DNA from: Microbacterium sp. XT11 | GTDB lineage: Bacteria > Actinomycetota > Actinomycetes > Actinomycetales > Microbacteriaceae | Assembly (NCBI RefSeq): GCF_001513675.1 | Contig: NZ_CP013859.1 | Location: 2,233,081 to 2,297,080, forward strand | Direction of reading: 5' to 3' | DNA: 64,000 nucleotides | The notes under the pieces: model-generated | What the model saw: only the letters and a program-made list of their open reading frames with translations | The model's database searches: none | What the model was told of the DNA's origin: nothing | Program-made: the position numbers and the translations under genes | Shown here: piece by piece, positions 12,445-21,572 of the stretch | Layout: the number at the start of each line of letters is the position of its first letter | Position numbering within the stretch: position 1 is the stretch's first letter

Positions 12445-13440
12445 TCAGAGGGCGGGCGAGACCCGGACGCGCCCCACCTCTTGTCCGCCTCCGACGACGG
12501 AGAGGCCCAGCGAGGCGTCGAGTTCCGTGACGACGTCCTCACTGAGCGCACCTGCGCGGGCGAGGAGGGTGGCTGCCACGATGGTCGACGCCCGAGCGCC
12601 GCCGTCGAGCATCTTGAGAGCGGTGGTCGTGCCGTTCGGCGCGACCATCACCATCACGCCTTCAGCGCCGCCCTTGGCGAAGACGCCGAGCTTCTCGATA
12701 GCGACGGTGTCGGGGCGTCCGGGGCCCTCGATCGTCCACGGGTTCTCACGCACGGCCCGCACGAGCGAACCGGCGACCCTGTGCAGTGCGAACGGAGAGC
12801 GCTCCGAAGCGCTTCCGATGCGATGGATGGCGCGCGCGAGACCGGTGAGCGTGACCGCGTGAACGGGAGCGCCGCACCCGTCGACCGACGTGTGAGCGAC
12901 CTTCTCACCCGTCAGCCGCTCGACGACGTCGCGGATGTGCGTCTGCAGCGGATGCGCGGGGGCGAGGTACCCGGCGGTGGCCCATCCCGTCGCCGTGCAG
13001 GCACGGAGCATGGCGGCGTGCTTTCCGGAGCAGTTCATGCGGATCCGCGCGGGCGCGCCGTGTTCGCGAACGAGATCGTCGCGCGTCGCCGTGTCGCCGG
13101 GCCACGCGGGCGGGCAGCCCAGATCGTCCTCGGTGAGCCCGCCCTCGGTGAGCACGTCGCGCACGACGGCCGCGTGCCGGTCGGTGCCCACGTGGCTCGC
13201 CGTCGAGAGAGCCAGCTGGACTCCTTCCAGCGGTGCGCCCGCCGTGATGCAGGCGACGGCCTGAAGCGGCTTCAGGCTCGAGCGGGGAAGGATGAGCGCG
13301 TCCGTGGCGCCGTGCCGAGCGACCACCTCGCCGTCCGCGGAGAGCACGACGGCGGCACCCGCGTGGCGGGACTCGACGAATCCGCTCCTCTCGACGACGG
13401 CGAGTTCGACGGCATCCTGAACAGTGAGTGTCTCCGGCAC
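12445..13440 (-). CDS. L-asparaginase II (thermolabile Rhizobium-type family)
   Basis: The 331-aa cytoplasmic protein belongs to the asparaginase II family that converts L-Asn to Asp and ammonia and is unrelated to E. coli AnsA/AnsB. Diagnostic stretches are VERSGFVESRHAG, the SSLKP motif (LPRSSLKPLQAVA), RMNCSGKHAAMLRAC with the conserved Ser/Cys-Gly-Lys-His, and DGCGAPVHAVTL. GTG 13440 is chosen because a TAGTCT box ends exactly 6 nt before it. It converges on the ATPase gene with only 6 nt between stop codons. Confidence 0.88.
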   Translation of the reverse strand: MPETLTVQDAVELAVVERSGFVESRHAGAAVVLSADGEVVARHGATDALILPRSSLKPLQAVACITAGAPLEGVQLALSTASHVGTDRHAAVVRDVLTEGGLTEDDLGCPPAWPGDTATRDDLVREHGAPARIRMNCSGKHAAMLRACTATGWATAGYLAPAHPLQTHIRDVVERLTGEKVAHTSVDGCGAPVHAVTLTGLARAIHRIGSASERSPFALHRVAGSLVRAVRENPWTIEGPGRPDTVAIEKLGVFAKGGAEGVMVMVAPNGTTTALKMLDGGARASTIVAATLLARAGALSEDVVTELDASLGLSVVGGGQEVGRVRVSPAL

Positions 13441-13446
13441 CCATCA

Positions 13447-13452
13447 AGACTA
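13447..13452 (-). promoter_or_regulatory. -10 box, leaderless promoter of the asparaginase gene
   Basis: On the minus strand TAGTCT is followed by 6 nt (TGATGG) and then the GTG start, so transcription should begin at or next to the start codon. Confidence 0.55.
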
Positions 13453-13522
13453 TCGCCGCCGTGTAGGAGCCTTCGGACAGGTGCGCGCGACGGCGGACGG
13501 GCTCGCTGTCCGAGGCCGCTGG

Positions 13523-13528
13523 CAGACT
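13523..13528 (+). promoter_or_regulatory. -10 box, leaderless promoter of the OsmC gene
   Basis: CAGACT, then GGGGGG (6 nt), then ATG 13535. It is the TAGRCTGG type seen at other genes here, with the first T replaced by C. Confidence 0.4.
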
Positions 13529-13534
13529 GGGGGG

Positions 13535-14020
13535 ATGGCAGCTCATCCCCTCGGAGAACACCGTTACGCGCTCACAGCCACCTGGGCCGGCAACACGGGG
13601 ACGGGTACGAGCGGCTACCGCGACTACCGCCGCGACGTCACCCTCGAGGTCGAGGGCAAGCCCGAGATCCTCGCCTCGTCCGACAAGCCGTTCCGCGGCG
13701 ACCCGTCGCGATGGAACCCCGAAGACCTGCTCTTGGCCTCCCTGTCGGAGTGCCACCTGTTGTCGTACCTCCACGCGTGCGTCGTGGCGGGCGTGGTCGT
13801 GGTCGGCTACCGCGACACCGCATCCGGTCTCATGCGCGAAGACGGTAAAGGCGGAGGCTCCTTCGTCGAGGTCGTCCTGCGCCCGCACGTGGTCGTGGCC
13901 GACACTTCGATGATCGAGGCAGCGGAACGCGCCCATCAGCAGGCCAACGAATGGTGCTTCATCGCGAATTCGATGAACTTCCCGGTGCGGCACGAAGCGA
14001 CCGTGATCGCCGCCGACTGA
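13535..14020 (+). CDS. OsmC/Ohr-family peroxide-detoxifying protein
   Basis: The 161-aa protein has the OsmC fold pattern: an N-terminal beta region, the loop around FRGDPSRWNPEDLLLASLSE, the reactive Cys in SECHLLSYLHAC, and a second conserved Cys in EWCFIANSMNFPV. The family reduces organic hydroperoxides with the two cysteines. Start ATG 13535 lies 6 nt after a -10-like box and gives the usual family length; longer frames add unrelated sequence. It is divergent from asparaginase and converges on the acyltransferase gene. Confidence 0.88.
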   Translation: MAAHPLGEHRYALTATWAGNTGTGTSGYRDYRRDVTLEVEGKPEILASSDKPFRGDPSRWNPEDLLLASLSECHLLSYLHACVVAGVVVVGYRDTASGLMREDGKGGGSFVEVVLRPHVVVADTSMIEAAERAHQQANEWCFIANSMNFPVRHEATVIAAD

Positions 14021-14025
14021 GCGGG

Positions 14026-14805
14026 TCAGCGCCGTTCGTGCGGCAGGGCCTTCTTGATCTTCTCCAGCGTGTTCTGCGGGGGAGCCTCGTTGTAGGTCCC
14101 CGCCAGCTCCTGCCCGGAGAGCGCGTGGATGGCAGCCATGATCTCGTCGGTGGCCTGTCGGCGCGCGCGGCCGCTCGTCGCGGGGCCGAGCGGCGTGAGA
14201 TCGAGCGGGCGCCCGAATCGCACGGTCACGCGCTCGCGCATCGTTGGCATCTTCGCGCCGACCGGCATCACCTTGTCCGTGCCGATGAGCCCGACGGGCA
14301 CGACCGGCGCGCCGGTCTGGAGTGCGAGGAACGCCACCCCCGTGCGTCCCTTGTAGAGCCGCCCGTCAAGCGAACGGGTGCCCTCGGGGTACAGTGCGAC
14401 CGCGAGTCCGTCGTCGAGCAGCTGGCGCTGCAGGTCGAGGGCGTCGAGCGCGGCCTGACCGGCGCCTCGGCGCACCGGGATGGCGCCGATCGCTTCGAAG
14501 AACGTCTTGCTCGCCCAGCCGGAGAAGCCCGTGCCCTCGAAGTAGCTCGACTTGGCGAGGAAGTGCACCGGACGGGGAGCCGCCACGGGGATCGCGACCG
14601 AATCGATGAACGAGAGGTGGTTGCTCGCGAAGATGACAGCGCCCTCTCGGGGGACGTTCTCGCGTCCTTCGATGCGCGGCCGGTAGAGCATGCGGGCCAG
14701 CGGGCTGATGAGCGTGCGGCCGAGGGCGTATGTGAGTCCGGCGTGTCGGGGCCGGGGCGCCTCTGCGGGCGAGGATACGGGCTCCGCGGACTGCTCAGAG
14801 GTCAT
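14026..14805 (-). CDS. 1-acyl-sn-glycerol-3-phosphate acyltransferase (PlsC family)
   Basis: The 259-aa protein transfers an acyl chain to lysophosphatidic acid in phospholipid synthesis at the inner membrane face. It has the catalytic motif NHLSFID (HX4D), the FEAIGAIPVRRGAG block and YPEGTRSLDG (EGTR motif), in the right order and spacing. The N-terminus is Pro/Ala rich. ATG 14805 lies 6 nt after a TAGCCT box. It could also act on other acyl acceptors; the substrate cannot be read from sequence. Confidence 0.9.
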   Translation of the reverse strand: MTSEQSAEPVSSPAEAPRPRHAGLTYALGRTLISPLARMLYRPRIEGRENVPREGAVIFASNHLSFIDSVAIPVAAPRPVHFLAKSSYFEGTGFSGWASKTFFEAIGAIPVRRGAGQAALDALDLQRQLLDDGLAVALYPEGTRSLDGRLYKGRTGVAFLALQTGAPVVPVGLIGTDKVMPVGAKMPTMRERVTVRFGRPLDLTPLGPATSGRARRQATDEIMAAIHALSGQELAGTYNEAPPQNTLEKIKKALPHERR

Positions 14806-14811
14806 TCGAAC

Positions 14812-14817
14812 AGGCTA
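14812..14817 (-). promoter_or_regulatory. -10 box, leaderless promoter of the acyltransferase gene
   Basis: Minus-strand TAGCCT, then GTTCGA (6 nt), then ATG 14805. Confidence 0.55.
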
Positions 14818-14929
14818 CTCCCGGGTGCATTCCCCTGTCGGAATGCACGTGCAGCGCCGCGCCTCCCAGCACAGGCCAAGGCAGATGGGAGATGATGGGG
14901 TGTCCCGCCCGCGATCATCGAGGTTCTCT

Positions 14930-15919
14930 GTGCGCACGCGTCCGCTCATCACCCTGTCCACCGTCGCTGCGGCGACCCTGCTCCTCGCCGGGTGCTCGGG
15001 CACCCCGGCGCCCGAGGCGACGAGCACGGAGACGCCGGCCGCCGAGGCCTCCTGCATCCTCGATCTGACGTCGGATGCCGCCTCGGACGCCGTCTCGGTC
15101 GAGGGCAGCGGCGCCGATGCGAAGATCACGGTGCCGGCAGGCACCGAGATCACCGAGGCGAAGCGCACCGTGCTCTCCGAGGGCTCCGGCGTCGAGGTCA
15201 AACCGGGCGATCTGGTGTCTCTCCGATACCAGCTCGTCGACGCGGTGACGAATGAGGTACTGAGCACGTCGGAACGCGGCGAGGACGGCGTGCTGCCTGC
15301 CCTGTTGCCCGCGGAGCAGCCGCAGCAGGCGATGGTCGATCCGACGCAGTCGCCCGCGTTCACGGTCGCGGCAGAGTGCCTTCCGGTCGGATCGAGCGTG
15401 GTGCTGACGATGCCCGGGTCGGAAGACGGCTCGCAGCATGCCTCCGTGCTCTACGTCGAGACGATCGACGAGCTTCCGCTGACCGCGTCCGGCAAGGCCG
15501 TCGCGGCGACGGAGGGCATGCCCGAGGTCGAGCTCGACGACGAGGGCGCACCGACGATCACCATCCCTGACGGCGACGCGCCGACCGAGACGAAGGTCGC
15601 CGTGCTCAAGGAGGGCGACGGTCCGGTCGTCGCATCCGGCGATCTCGTGACGGTGCAGTACCGCGGCGTGAAGTGGTCGGACGGCAGCGAGTTCGATTCG
15701 AGCTGGTCGCGCGGCGCGCCCTCCCAGTTCCAGACGACCCAGGTCGTCACCGGCTTCAAGACGGCTCTCGAGGGGCAGAAGGTCGGTTCGCAGGTCGTCG
15801 TCGAGATGCCGCCGGCTGACGCCTACGGCGCGTCGGAGGGCCACGAGCTGCAGAAGGAATCGCTCGTCTTCGTCGTCGACATCCTCGCGACCACGCCCCT
15901 CGAGCAGCCGGCGCAGTAG
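14930..15919 (+). CDS. FKBP-type peptidyl-prolyl isomerase lipoprotein
   Basis: The 329-aa product starts with a lipoprotein signal ending in the lipobox LLLAGC, so it should be anchored on the outer face of the membrane. Two FKBP-like units follow. The first (about 60-170) keeps the fold outline (VKPGDLVSLRYQLVDAVTNE) but is degenerate. The second (about 215-325) has GDLVTVQYRGVKWSDGSEFD, the FQTTQVVTGFKTALEGQKVG core and the final VFVVDIL strand. It presumably folds exported proteins. GTG 14930 gives a compact signal peptide; ATG 14885 is a longer in-frame alternative. Confidence 0.87.
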   Translation: MRTRPLITLSTVAAATLLLAGCSGTPAPEATSTETPAAEASCILDLTSDAASDAVSVEGSGADAKITVPAGTEITEAKRTVLSEGSGVEVKPGDLVSLRYQLVDAVTNEVLSTSERGEDGVLPALLPAEQPQQAMVDPTQSPAFTVAAECLPVGSSVVLTMPGSEDGSQHASVLYVETIDELPLTASGKAVAATEGMPEVELDDEGAPTITIPDGDAPTETKVAVLKEGDGPVVASGDLVTVQYRGVKWSDGSEFDSSWSRGAPSQFQTTQVVTGFKTALEGQKVGSQVVVEMPPADAYGASEGHELQKESLVFVVDILATTPLEQPAQ

Positions 15920-15943
15920 GCCAGGGCAGCCGGGGCGGTGTCA

Positions 15944-15949
15944 TAGGCT
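15944..15949 (+). promoter_or_regulatory. -10 box, leaderless promoter of dxr
   Basis: TAGGCT, then GGCGGC (6 nt), then ATG 15956. Confidence 0.6.
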
Positions 15950-15955
15950 GGCGGC

Positions 15956-17038
15956 ATGCGTCGCATCATCGTCCTCGGCTCGACCGGCTCCATCGGCACT
16001 CAGGCGCTCGACGTCATCCGCGCGAACCCACGGCGGTTCGAGCTCGTCGGACTCGCCGCAGGGTCCAACGCCGAGCTCTTGGGCGAGCAGGCGGATCAGT
16101 TCCACGTCGAGGACACGGCACTCGGTGCTGCCGAGGCGGAGCAGCTCGTCCGCGACGTCGATGCCGATGTCGTCCTCAACGCGATCACGGGCTCGATCGG
16201 CTTGGGCGCCACGCTCGCCGCTCTGAAAGCCGGCCGCACGCTCGCGCTGGCGAACAAGGAGTCGCTCATCGTCGGCGGCGAGCTCGTGCTCGACGCCGCA
16301 GCGCCCGATCAGATCGTTCCGGTCGACTCCGAGCACTCCGCGCTCGCCCAGGCTCTGCGCAGCGGCACGCACTCCGAAGTCCGCCGGCTCGTCGTCACCG
16401 CATCCGGAGGCCCTTTCCGCGGACGCTCCCGGTCGGAGATGGCAGACGTCACGTCGCAGCAGGCCCTTGCGCACCCCACCTGGAACATGGGCCGGGTCGT
16501 CACCACGAACTCCGCGACCCTCGTGAACAAGGGGCTCGAGGTGATCGAGGCACACCACCTCTTCGACGTCGACTACGACGACATCGATGTGGTGGTGCAT
16601 CCGCAGTCGATCGTGCACTCCATGGTGGAGTTCATCGACGGGTCCACCATCGCTCAGGCGTCGCCGCCCGACATGCGGCTCCCGATCTCGCTGGCGCTGG
16701 ATTGGCCGAACCGCGTCGGTGGCGTAGGGGCCCCGCTGGACTGGTCGACGGCCACGTCGTGGAGCTTCGAGCCGCTCGACGACGAGGCCTTCCCGGCGGT
16801 CGCACTCGCCAAAGCCGTCGGGCGCGCAGGCACGACCTTCCCGGCCGTGTACAACGCGGCCAACGAGCAGGCCGTCGATGCGTTCCACGAGGGCCGCCTC
16901 CCCTTCCTGGGCATTGTCGACACCATCGCTCGCGTGGTCGACGCCCACGAGCCGCCGTCCACGCTCACCGTTGCCTCGTTGGCGGAGGCAGAAGCGTGGG
17001 CGCGGCGCGAAGCCGACCGCCTCATCTCCGCCTTGTGA
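15956..17038 (+). CDS. dxr: 1-deoxy-D-xylulose 5-phosphate reductoisomerase
   Basis: DXR converts DXP to MEP with NADPH, the first committed step of the MEP isoprenoid pathway. The 360-aa protein begins with the dinucleotide motif [16 protein letters not shown]. It has [14 protein letters not shown] and [13 protein letters not shown] with metal-binding acidic residues, [16 protein letters not shown], and [14 protein letters not shown]. All expected catalytic blocks are present. ATG 15956 lies 6 nt behind TAGGCT. The pathway enzyme ispG is at 23675, and a site-2 protease lies between them, as in the mycobacterial dxr-rip-ispG order. Confidence 0.96.
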   Translation: MRRIIVLGSTGSIGTQALDVIRANPRRFELVGLAAGSNAELLGEQADQFHVEDTALGAAEAEQLVRDVDADVVLNAITGSIGLGATLAALKAGRTLALANKESLIVGGELVLDAAAPDQIVPVDSEHSALAQALRSGTHSEVRRLVVTASGGPFRGRSRSEMADVTSQQALAHPTWNMGRVVTTNSATLVNKGLEVIEAHHLFDVDYDDIDVVVHPQSIVHSMVEFIDGSTIAQASPPDMRLPISLALDWPNRVGGVGAPLDWSTATSWSFEPLDDEAFPAVALAKAVGRAGTTFPAVYNAANEQAVDAFHEGRLPFLGIVDTIARVVDAHEPPSTLTVASLAEAEAWARREADRLISAL

Positions 17039-17083
17039 CCACATGTCGGCCGGCGGGCCACTCGTGATGTGCGGGCGAGGGGA

Positions 17084-18706
17084 TCAGTCCTCGTCGGCGT
17101 ACGGCACCGGCCAGCGGGAGTCCGGGACGGGCCATCCGGCCGCCTTGAGCGCTCGACGCGCGAGCTCGCGGGCCGAGTAGGGGGTGCGGACGCCACGGAT
17201 GTCCCGGTAGTCCTGGTGCCCGGGGCCGGCCCACAGGATGGCGTCACCCTCTCCGACGAGTGCGACCGCCTCGACGATCGCACGTTCGGGCGGCGAGAAC
17301 TCGTAGATCTCGGCATCCGGGCGCGCACGGCGGGCGCCCTCGACGAGCGTCGCCCTGATCGCGTCGGGGTCTTCGAATCGCGGGTGGTGGTCGGTGATGA
17401 CGAGGATGTCGCTTCCTTCCACGGCCGTCCGCGCCATGTCGAACCGCTTCGTCGTGTCCCTGTCGCCATCGGCGCCGAAGAGCATGAGGACCCGACCTGG
17501 CGTGACGCGGCGCACGGCCGCGAGGGTCTTCTCGAACGCGTCGGGGGAGTGGCCGAAGTCCACGAAGACGGCGGGGCCGGTGTCGCCGGAGACCAGCTGT
17601 GTACGGCCGGGAAGGGAGGCCTTGATGCCCCCGTCGCGGGTGAGGGCCGCGACGATCCGCTCCCACGCGTAGCCGCCTTCGAGGAGCATGACGATGGCGA
17701 GGCCCGCGTTGGCCGCCATATGCGGTCCGATCACGGGGACAGTGGTGGTGAGCGCGCCGGCGGGTCCCGACAGCGTGAACGTGGTGCCCGTGGCCCGCTC
17801 GTCGTCGATGCTCACGACCCAATCGGCGCGTGCGGCGGCATCCGGATCGACGGCGATGGCGGGGGTGCCAACCGTGACCACGGGGATGCCCGCACGCTCG
17901 ACGACGTGCGCCCCCGCCGGCGAGTCCAGACAGACGACCCCGCGCCGGGCGCGGTCGGGCTGGAACAGCGGGAGCTTGGCCTCGAAGTACTCCTCCATGT
18001 CGGCGTAGTCGTCGAGGTGGTCGTGGCTGAGGTTCGTGAAGCCCGCGACATCGAAGACGATGCCGTCCACGCGGTGCCGGGACAGCGCCTGAGCGCTGAC
18101 CTCCACCGCCACGGCCTCGACATCACGCTCGCGCATCAGGGCGAGCAGCGCGTGCATCTCGGATGCCTCCGGCGTCGTGAGGCGCGAGACGATGACCTCG
18201 CCGGCGATGTGACGCTCCGCCGTCGATGACAGACCCGTCACGACGCCGAGCTGTTCGAGGACGCCCGCGAGGAGGTGCGAGACGCTCGTCTTGCCGTTGG
18301 TCCCTGTCGTCCCGAAGAGCAGCGGCAGCGGATCGTCCGCACCCGTGCCGTACACCCACGCGCTCAGCGCGCCGAGCACTCCCCGCGGGTCGTCGACGAC
18401 GACGATGGGGAGACCCGTCGATGCCGCGACGTCTGCTCCCGCCTCATCCGTGATGATCGCGACGGCGCCCTTGTCTGCGGCGGTCTGGGCGAACTCCGCT
18501 CCGTGGCGGTTCACGCCCTGGATCGCGACGAACGCCTCGCCCGCACGCAGATCGGCGGTGGCGAGGGTGATGCCCGTGACGGCGACGCCGTCGAGGTCGC
18601 CGCGCACGGCACGGGCGAATCGGGAGGCCAGTTCGGACAGCTCGCGCCTGGGCGGGTTCGCGGGGCGGAGCACGGGAGGCAAGCTCGGTTGTTGTTCAAT
18701 CGACAT
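17084..18706 (-). CDS. murE: MurE-type UDP-MurNAc-L-Ala-D-Glu:amino acid ligase, non-DAP motif
   Basis: The 540-aa Mur ligase adds the third stem-peptide residue in the cytoplasm. It has the P-loop GTTGTNGKTS (Lys139), LTTPEASEMHALL, VEVSAQALSRHRV, FTNLSHDHLDDYADMEEYF with the carbamylated-Lys region, and VDFGHSPDAFEK. At the position where DAP-adding enzymes have DNPR it has DHHPR (Asp439-Arg443), so DAP is unlikely. Lys, Orn or another residue fits better and agrees with the B-type peptidoglycans of Microbacteriaceae. It stands outside any division cluster and is followed by no other mur gene, so a second MurE may exist elsewhere. Confidence 0.87.
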   Translation of the reverse strand: MSIEQQPSLPPVLRPANPPRRELSELASRFARAVRGDLDGVAVTGITLATADLRAGEAFVAIQGVNRHGAEFAQTAADKGAVAIITDEAGADVAASTGLPIVVVDDPRGVLGALSAWVYGTGADDPLPLLFGTTGTNGKTSVSHLLAGVLEQLGVVTGLSSTAERHIAGEVIVSRLTTPEASEMHALLALMRERDVEAVAVEVSAQALSRHRVDGIVFDVAGFTNLSHDHLDDYADMEEYFEAKLPLFQPDRARRGVVCLDSPAGAHVVERAGIPVVTVGTPAIAVDPDAAARADWVVSIDDERATGTTFTLSGPAGALTTTVPVIGPHMAANAGLAIVMLLEGGYAWERIVAALTRDGGIKASLPGRTQLVSGDTGPAVFVDFGHSPDAFEKTLAAVRRVTPGRVLMLFGADGDRDTTKRFDMARTAVEGSDILVITDHHPRFEDPDAIRATLVEGARRARPDAEIYEFSPPERAIVEAVALVGEGDAILWAGPGHQDYRDIRGVRTPYSARELARRALKAAGWPVPDSRWPVPYADED

Positions 18707-18830
18707 GTCTCGTCCATGTTCTCACGACGGCGCACGGATCACCGCGTGGCGCCGTCGCCGCTCCGGCGCGCCGGCACTCGGTGCTGCCGCGCCGCGACCC
18801 CGAACGGATGCCGGGGCCACGGCGCAGGCA

Positions 18831-19496
18831 TCACACGCGGCGTCGCAGGGCGACCAGCGCGACGATCAACGCCGCGACGCCGGCGACCAGCCCACCCGCT
18901 CCGAGCAGCATCCCGGCCGCGTCGGGAGCGGCAGCGGCCTCATCCGAAGCAGCACCCGCCGACGTCTCCGCACCATGAGCCGCGTGTCCTGCGTCGTCCG
19001 AAGACGCGTTCACGGTCACGACCGGGGCCGGCGCGTCGAGGCTGTGCGGGTCCTCGCCCTTCTCAGCGACCTGCGTCCACTCCGTACTGCCCTCGACGCA
19101 GGTCTGCACGACCGGGAAGACGAGCGTGTCGGGGGTGTCCTCGTCCAGGCCGACCGACATGCTGACGGCACCTCGGAGGTCGATGGGTACGGGTGTGAGG
19201 GCCGTGTACGTGACGGCGCTCACCAGCCCGTCCGCGCCGCGCTCGACGTCGATCGACCAGTCACCGTCCATCGTGGGGGCGACCGAGGCGAGCCCGTCGG
19301 GGATCGTGATGCGCAGCGACGTGGTCGGTGACGTCTCGCAGCCGTGGGAGAATGCGAAGGTGAGGACGCCGTGGTCCCCGGCCGCCAGCTCGTCGGGGCT
19401 GACGGTGACGTGTGCGCTGGCCGATGCGGGGACGGCGATGGCGAGGGCTGCGCCGGTGAGGACGGCAGCGGTGAGAGGGGTGCGCAGAGAACGCAT
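18831..19496 (-). CDS. YcnI-family copper-binding exported protein
   Basis: The 221-aa protein has a signal peptide ending ASASAHV. After cleavage the mature protein would start with or near His, the copper ligand of YcnI (DUF1775). The domain shows HVTVSPDELAAGDHG, the FSHGCETSPTTSLRI segment and VFPVVQTCVEGS with a second Cys. A His/Ala-rich linker (DDAGHAAHGAETS) leads to a C-terminal membrane helix and RRRV. It likely handles copper on the cell surface. It lies 90 nt downstream of a His-rich membrane gene on the same strand. Confidence 0.85.
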   Translation of the reverse strand: MRSLRTPLTAAVLTGAALAIAVPASASAHVTVSPDELAAGDHGVLTFAFSHGCETSPTTSLRITIPDGLASVAPTMDGDWSIDVERGADGLVSAVTYTALTPVPIDLRGAVSMSVGLDEDTPDTLVFPVVQTCVEGSTEWTQVAEKGEDPHSLDAPAPVVTVNASSDDAGHAAHGAETSAGAASDEAAAAPDAAGMLLGAGGLVAGVAALIVALVALRRRV

Positions 19497-19586
19497 GGTG
19501 ATACTCCTGTCGGTGATGTGTGCCTGATGCGGGCGCGCTGAAACGCGCGCAGACCGCGAGAGACGCCGTCGAGCGGCGGTGAGGGG

Positions 19587-20156
19587 TCAGGCGACCGCAG
19601 GAGGCCCGCGCCGGGAGACGCTGGACGCGCTGAGTGCGACGGACGGGGCGCCGTCGTCGCTCCGCAGCGGCAGCGGCGGGTCGTTCGGCGCAGGAAGGAC
19701 CGTCTCCGCACGTCGCAGCACGGCGCGGACCCACCGCGCCACGACCGCGGCGATGCCTTCGCCGTGCCACAGCAGGAATGTCGTGACGGCGGCAGCCAGG
19801 GCATGCCCGGCCAGCATCGGCGCATCGGGCATCGCTGCGATGGCCACGGACCCGAGAGCCGGAAGATGGTGCGCGTGCACGGCAGGCATGGCGCCACCGC
19901 CGGCGGGCGCGCCCAGCACCTGGAAGACGAGATGGAAGACGCCCTGGCTCACGATCACCGTCGCCGCGGTGCGGAGCCGCGACGCGCGTGGGCCGACGAG
20001 CAGCGCCGCCACGGAGATGAGGAACGCGGCGAGGGCGAGGACGAGCAGCGGATGCGGTGCGGGGCCGCCGGCGACCGTGTGCGACGTCGCTGCGACCACC
20101 GTCGCCGTCGACGACGCCGCAACCGCGCGCAGAAGTCGCAGCTGGCGGGAGGTCAC
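19587..20156 (-). CDS. Membrane protein of unknown function, His-rich, likely copper-associated
   Basis: The 189-aa product has about five hydrophobic segments and a luminal-looking His cluster (AVHAHHLPALG), plus single His residues in membrane segments (SQGVFHLVFQ, LLWHGEG). The C-terminal 45 residues are hydrophilic. I do not recognise a named family with certainty. Its position directly upstream of ycnI on the same strand, and its His content, suggest a role in copper handling. GTG 20156 gives the first hydrophobic segment a short basic N-terminus. Confidence 0.65.
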   Translation of the reverse strand: MTSRQLRLLRAVAASSTATVVAATSHTVAGGPAPHPLLVLALAAFLISVAALLVGPRASRLRTAATVIVSQGVFHLVFQVLGAPAGGGAMPAVHAHHLPALGSVAIAAMPDAPMLAGHALAAAVTTFLLWHGEGIAAVVARWVRAVLRRAETVLPAPNDPPLPLRSDDGAPSVALSASSVSRRGPPAVA

Positions 20157-20202
20157 CGTGCCAGCTTAGGCGCTGCCGGGCTGATTCCTAGGCGCGGCCC
20201 AG

Positions 20203-20208
20203 TAGCGT
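20203..20208 (+). promoter_or_regulatory. -10 box, leaderless promoter of the site-2 protease gene
   Basis: TAGCGT, then TGGCAC (6 nt), then GTG 20215. Confidence 0.5.
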
Positions 20209-20214
20209 TGGCAC

Positions 20215-21531
20215 GTGGAAATCCTGCTCTATCTGGGTGGCATCCTCTTCATGCTGATCGGCCTCGGTCTGTCGATCGGCCTGCATGAGGTCGGTCACCT
20301 GCTTCCGGCCAAGCTCTTCGGCGTGCGTGTCGGCCAGTACATGATCGGCTTCGGCCCCCGGATCTGGTCCCGCCGCATCGGCGAGACGGAGTACGGATTC
20401 AAGCTCCTGCCGCTCGGCGGATTCATCTCGATGTCGGGGATGTATCCGGCGTCGAAGAGCACAGGGCCCGCTCGCGGGATCTTCCGTTCGCTGGTTCAGG
20501 ACGCCCGTTCAGCCAACGATGAGACGATCGCGGAGGGCGAGGAGGACCGCGTCTTCTACCGCCTGCCCGTCTGGAAGCGCGTCGTCGTGATGCTCGGCGG
20601 CCCGCTCATGAATCTGCTGCTCGCGATCCTGATCTTCACGGTGCTGGCGTCGGGCATCGGGCTGCAGCAGGGGACGACGACCATCGCCTCGGTGAGCCAG
20701 TGCGTGCTTCCGGCGGGCTCGACGGCGACCGAGTGCGCCGCCGGTGATCCGGAGTCCCCGGCGGCCGAGGCGGGCATCCAGCCCGGCGACGTGCTGGTGT
20801 CGATCGACGACACGCCGGTGTCGACCTTCGCCGAGGCGACGGCGATCGTGCAGGCCTCGCCGGGAAAGCCGCTCGACGTCGTGGTGCGACGTGACGGCAG
20901 CGAGAAGACGTTGTCGGTGACCCCCATCGAGGCGGAACGCACGATCACGGACGCAGCGGGGCGGCCGGTGCTCGACGCCCAGGGCGAGCCGGTCGTCAAG
21001 AAGGTCGGCTATGTGGGGATCGGCGCGCAGAACGGCTTCGTGCAGCAGCCCCTCAGCGCTGGTCCCGAGATGGCTTTCGACGGCGTCGGCAGGGTGGCGG
21101 CGCTGATCGTCACGCTTCCGGCGCGGCTGTGGGACGTCGGGGTCTCCCTCGTCACCGGCGGAGAACGCGACCCGAACGGACCGCTGAGCGTGGTCGGTGT
21201 GGGACGCCTCGCGGGAGAGGTCGCCGCGACGGACGCGCCGATCCTCAACCGCTTCGCCGTGCTCCTGAACCTGCTGGGATCGCTGAACATCGCGCTCTTC
21301 GTTTTCAACCTCATCCCGCTGCTCCCGCTCGACGGCGGTCATGTCGTCGTGGCGCTGTGGGAGGGGCTGAGGCGGGCGTGGGCGAAGGTGTTCCGGCGGC
21401 CGCCTCCGGCACCTGTGGACGCCACGAGGCTGGTTCCCCTGACGGTCGTGGTCGCGGTGCTGTTGATCGCGATGGGCGCGCTGCTGCTTGTCGCCGACCT
21501 GTTCAACCCGGTCAACCTGCTCGGCGGCTGA
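20215..21531 (+). CDS. Site-2 intramembrane zinc metalloprotease (RseP/Rip1 family, M50)
   Basis: The 438-aa protein cuts membrane-embedded anti-sigma or regulatory proteins. It has HEVGH (residues 24-28) in the first membrane helix, a PDZ domain (about 185-260, with AEAGIQPGDVLVSIDDTPV), and LLPLDGGHVVVALWEG, which supplies the third zinc ligand near the C-terminus. At least four membrane helices are visible. GTG 20215 lies 6 nt after TAGCGT. In mycobacteria the homologue Rip1 lies between dxr and ispG; here the same genes are in the same order but spread apart. Confidence 0.92.
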   Translation: MEILLYLGGILFMLIGLGLSIGLHEVGHLLPAKLFGVRVGQYMIGFGPRIWSRRIGETEYGFKLLPLGGFISMSGMYPASKSTGPARGIFRSLVQDARSANDETIAEGEEDRVFYRLPVWKRVVVMLGGPLMNLLLAILIFTVLASGIGLQQGTTTIASVSQCVLPAGSTATECAAGDPESPAAEAGIQPGDVLVSIDDTPVSTFAEATAIVQASPGKPLDVVVRRDGSEKTLSVTPIEAERTITDAAGRPVLDAQGEPVVKKVGYVGIGAQNGFVQQPLSAGPEMAFDGVGRVAALIVTLPARLWDVGVSLVTGGERDPNGPLSVVGVGRLAGEVAATDAPILNRFAVLLNLLGSLNIALFVFNLIPLLPLDGGHVVVALWEGLRRAWAKVFRRPPPAPVDATRLVPLTVVVAVLLIAMGALLLVADLFNPVNLLGG

Positions 21532-21572
21532 CCGGGTCGGTCGCTGGACGGCGCTGGGCCGGCGGCGCGGAC

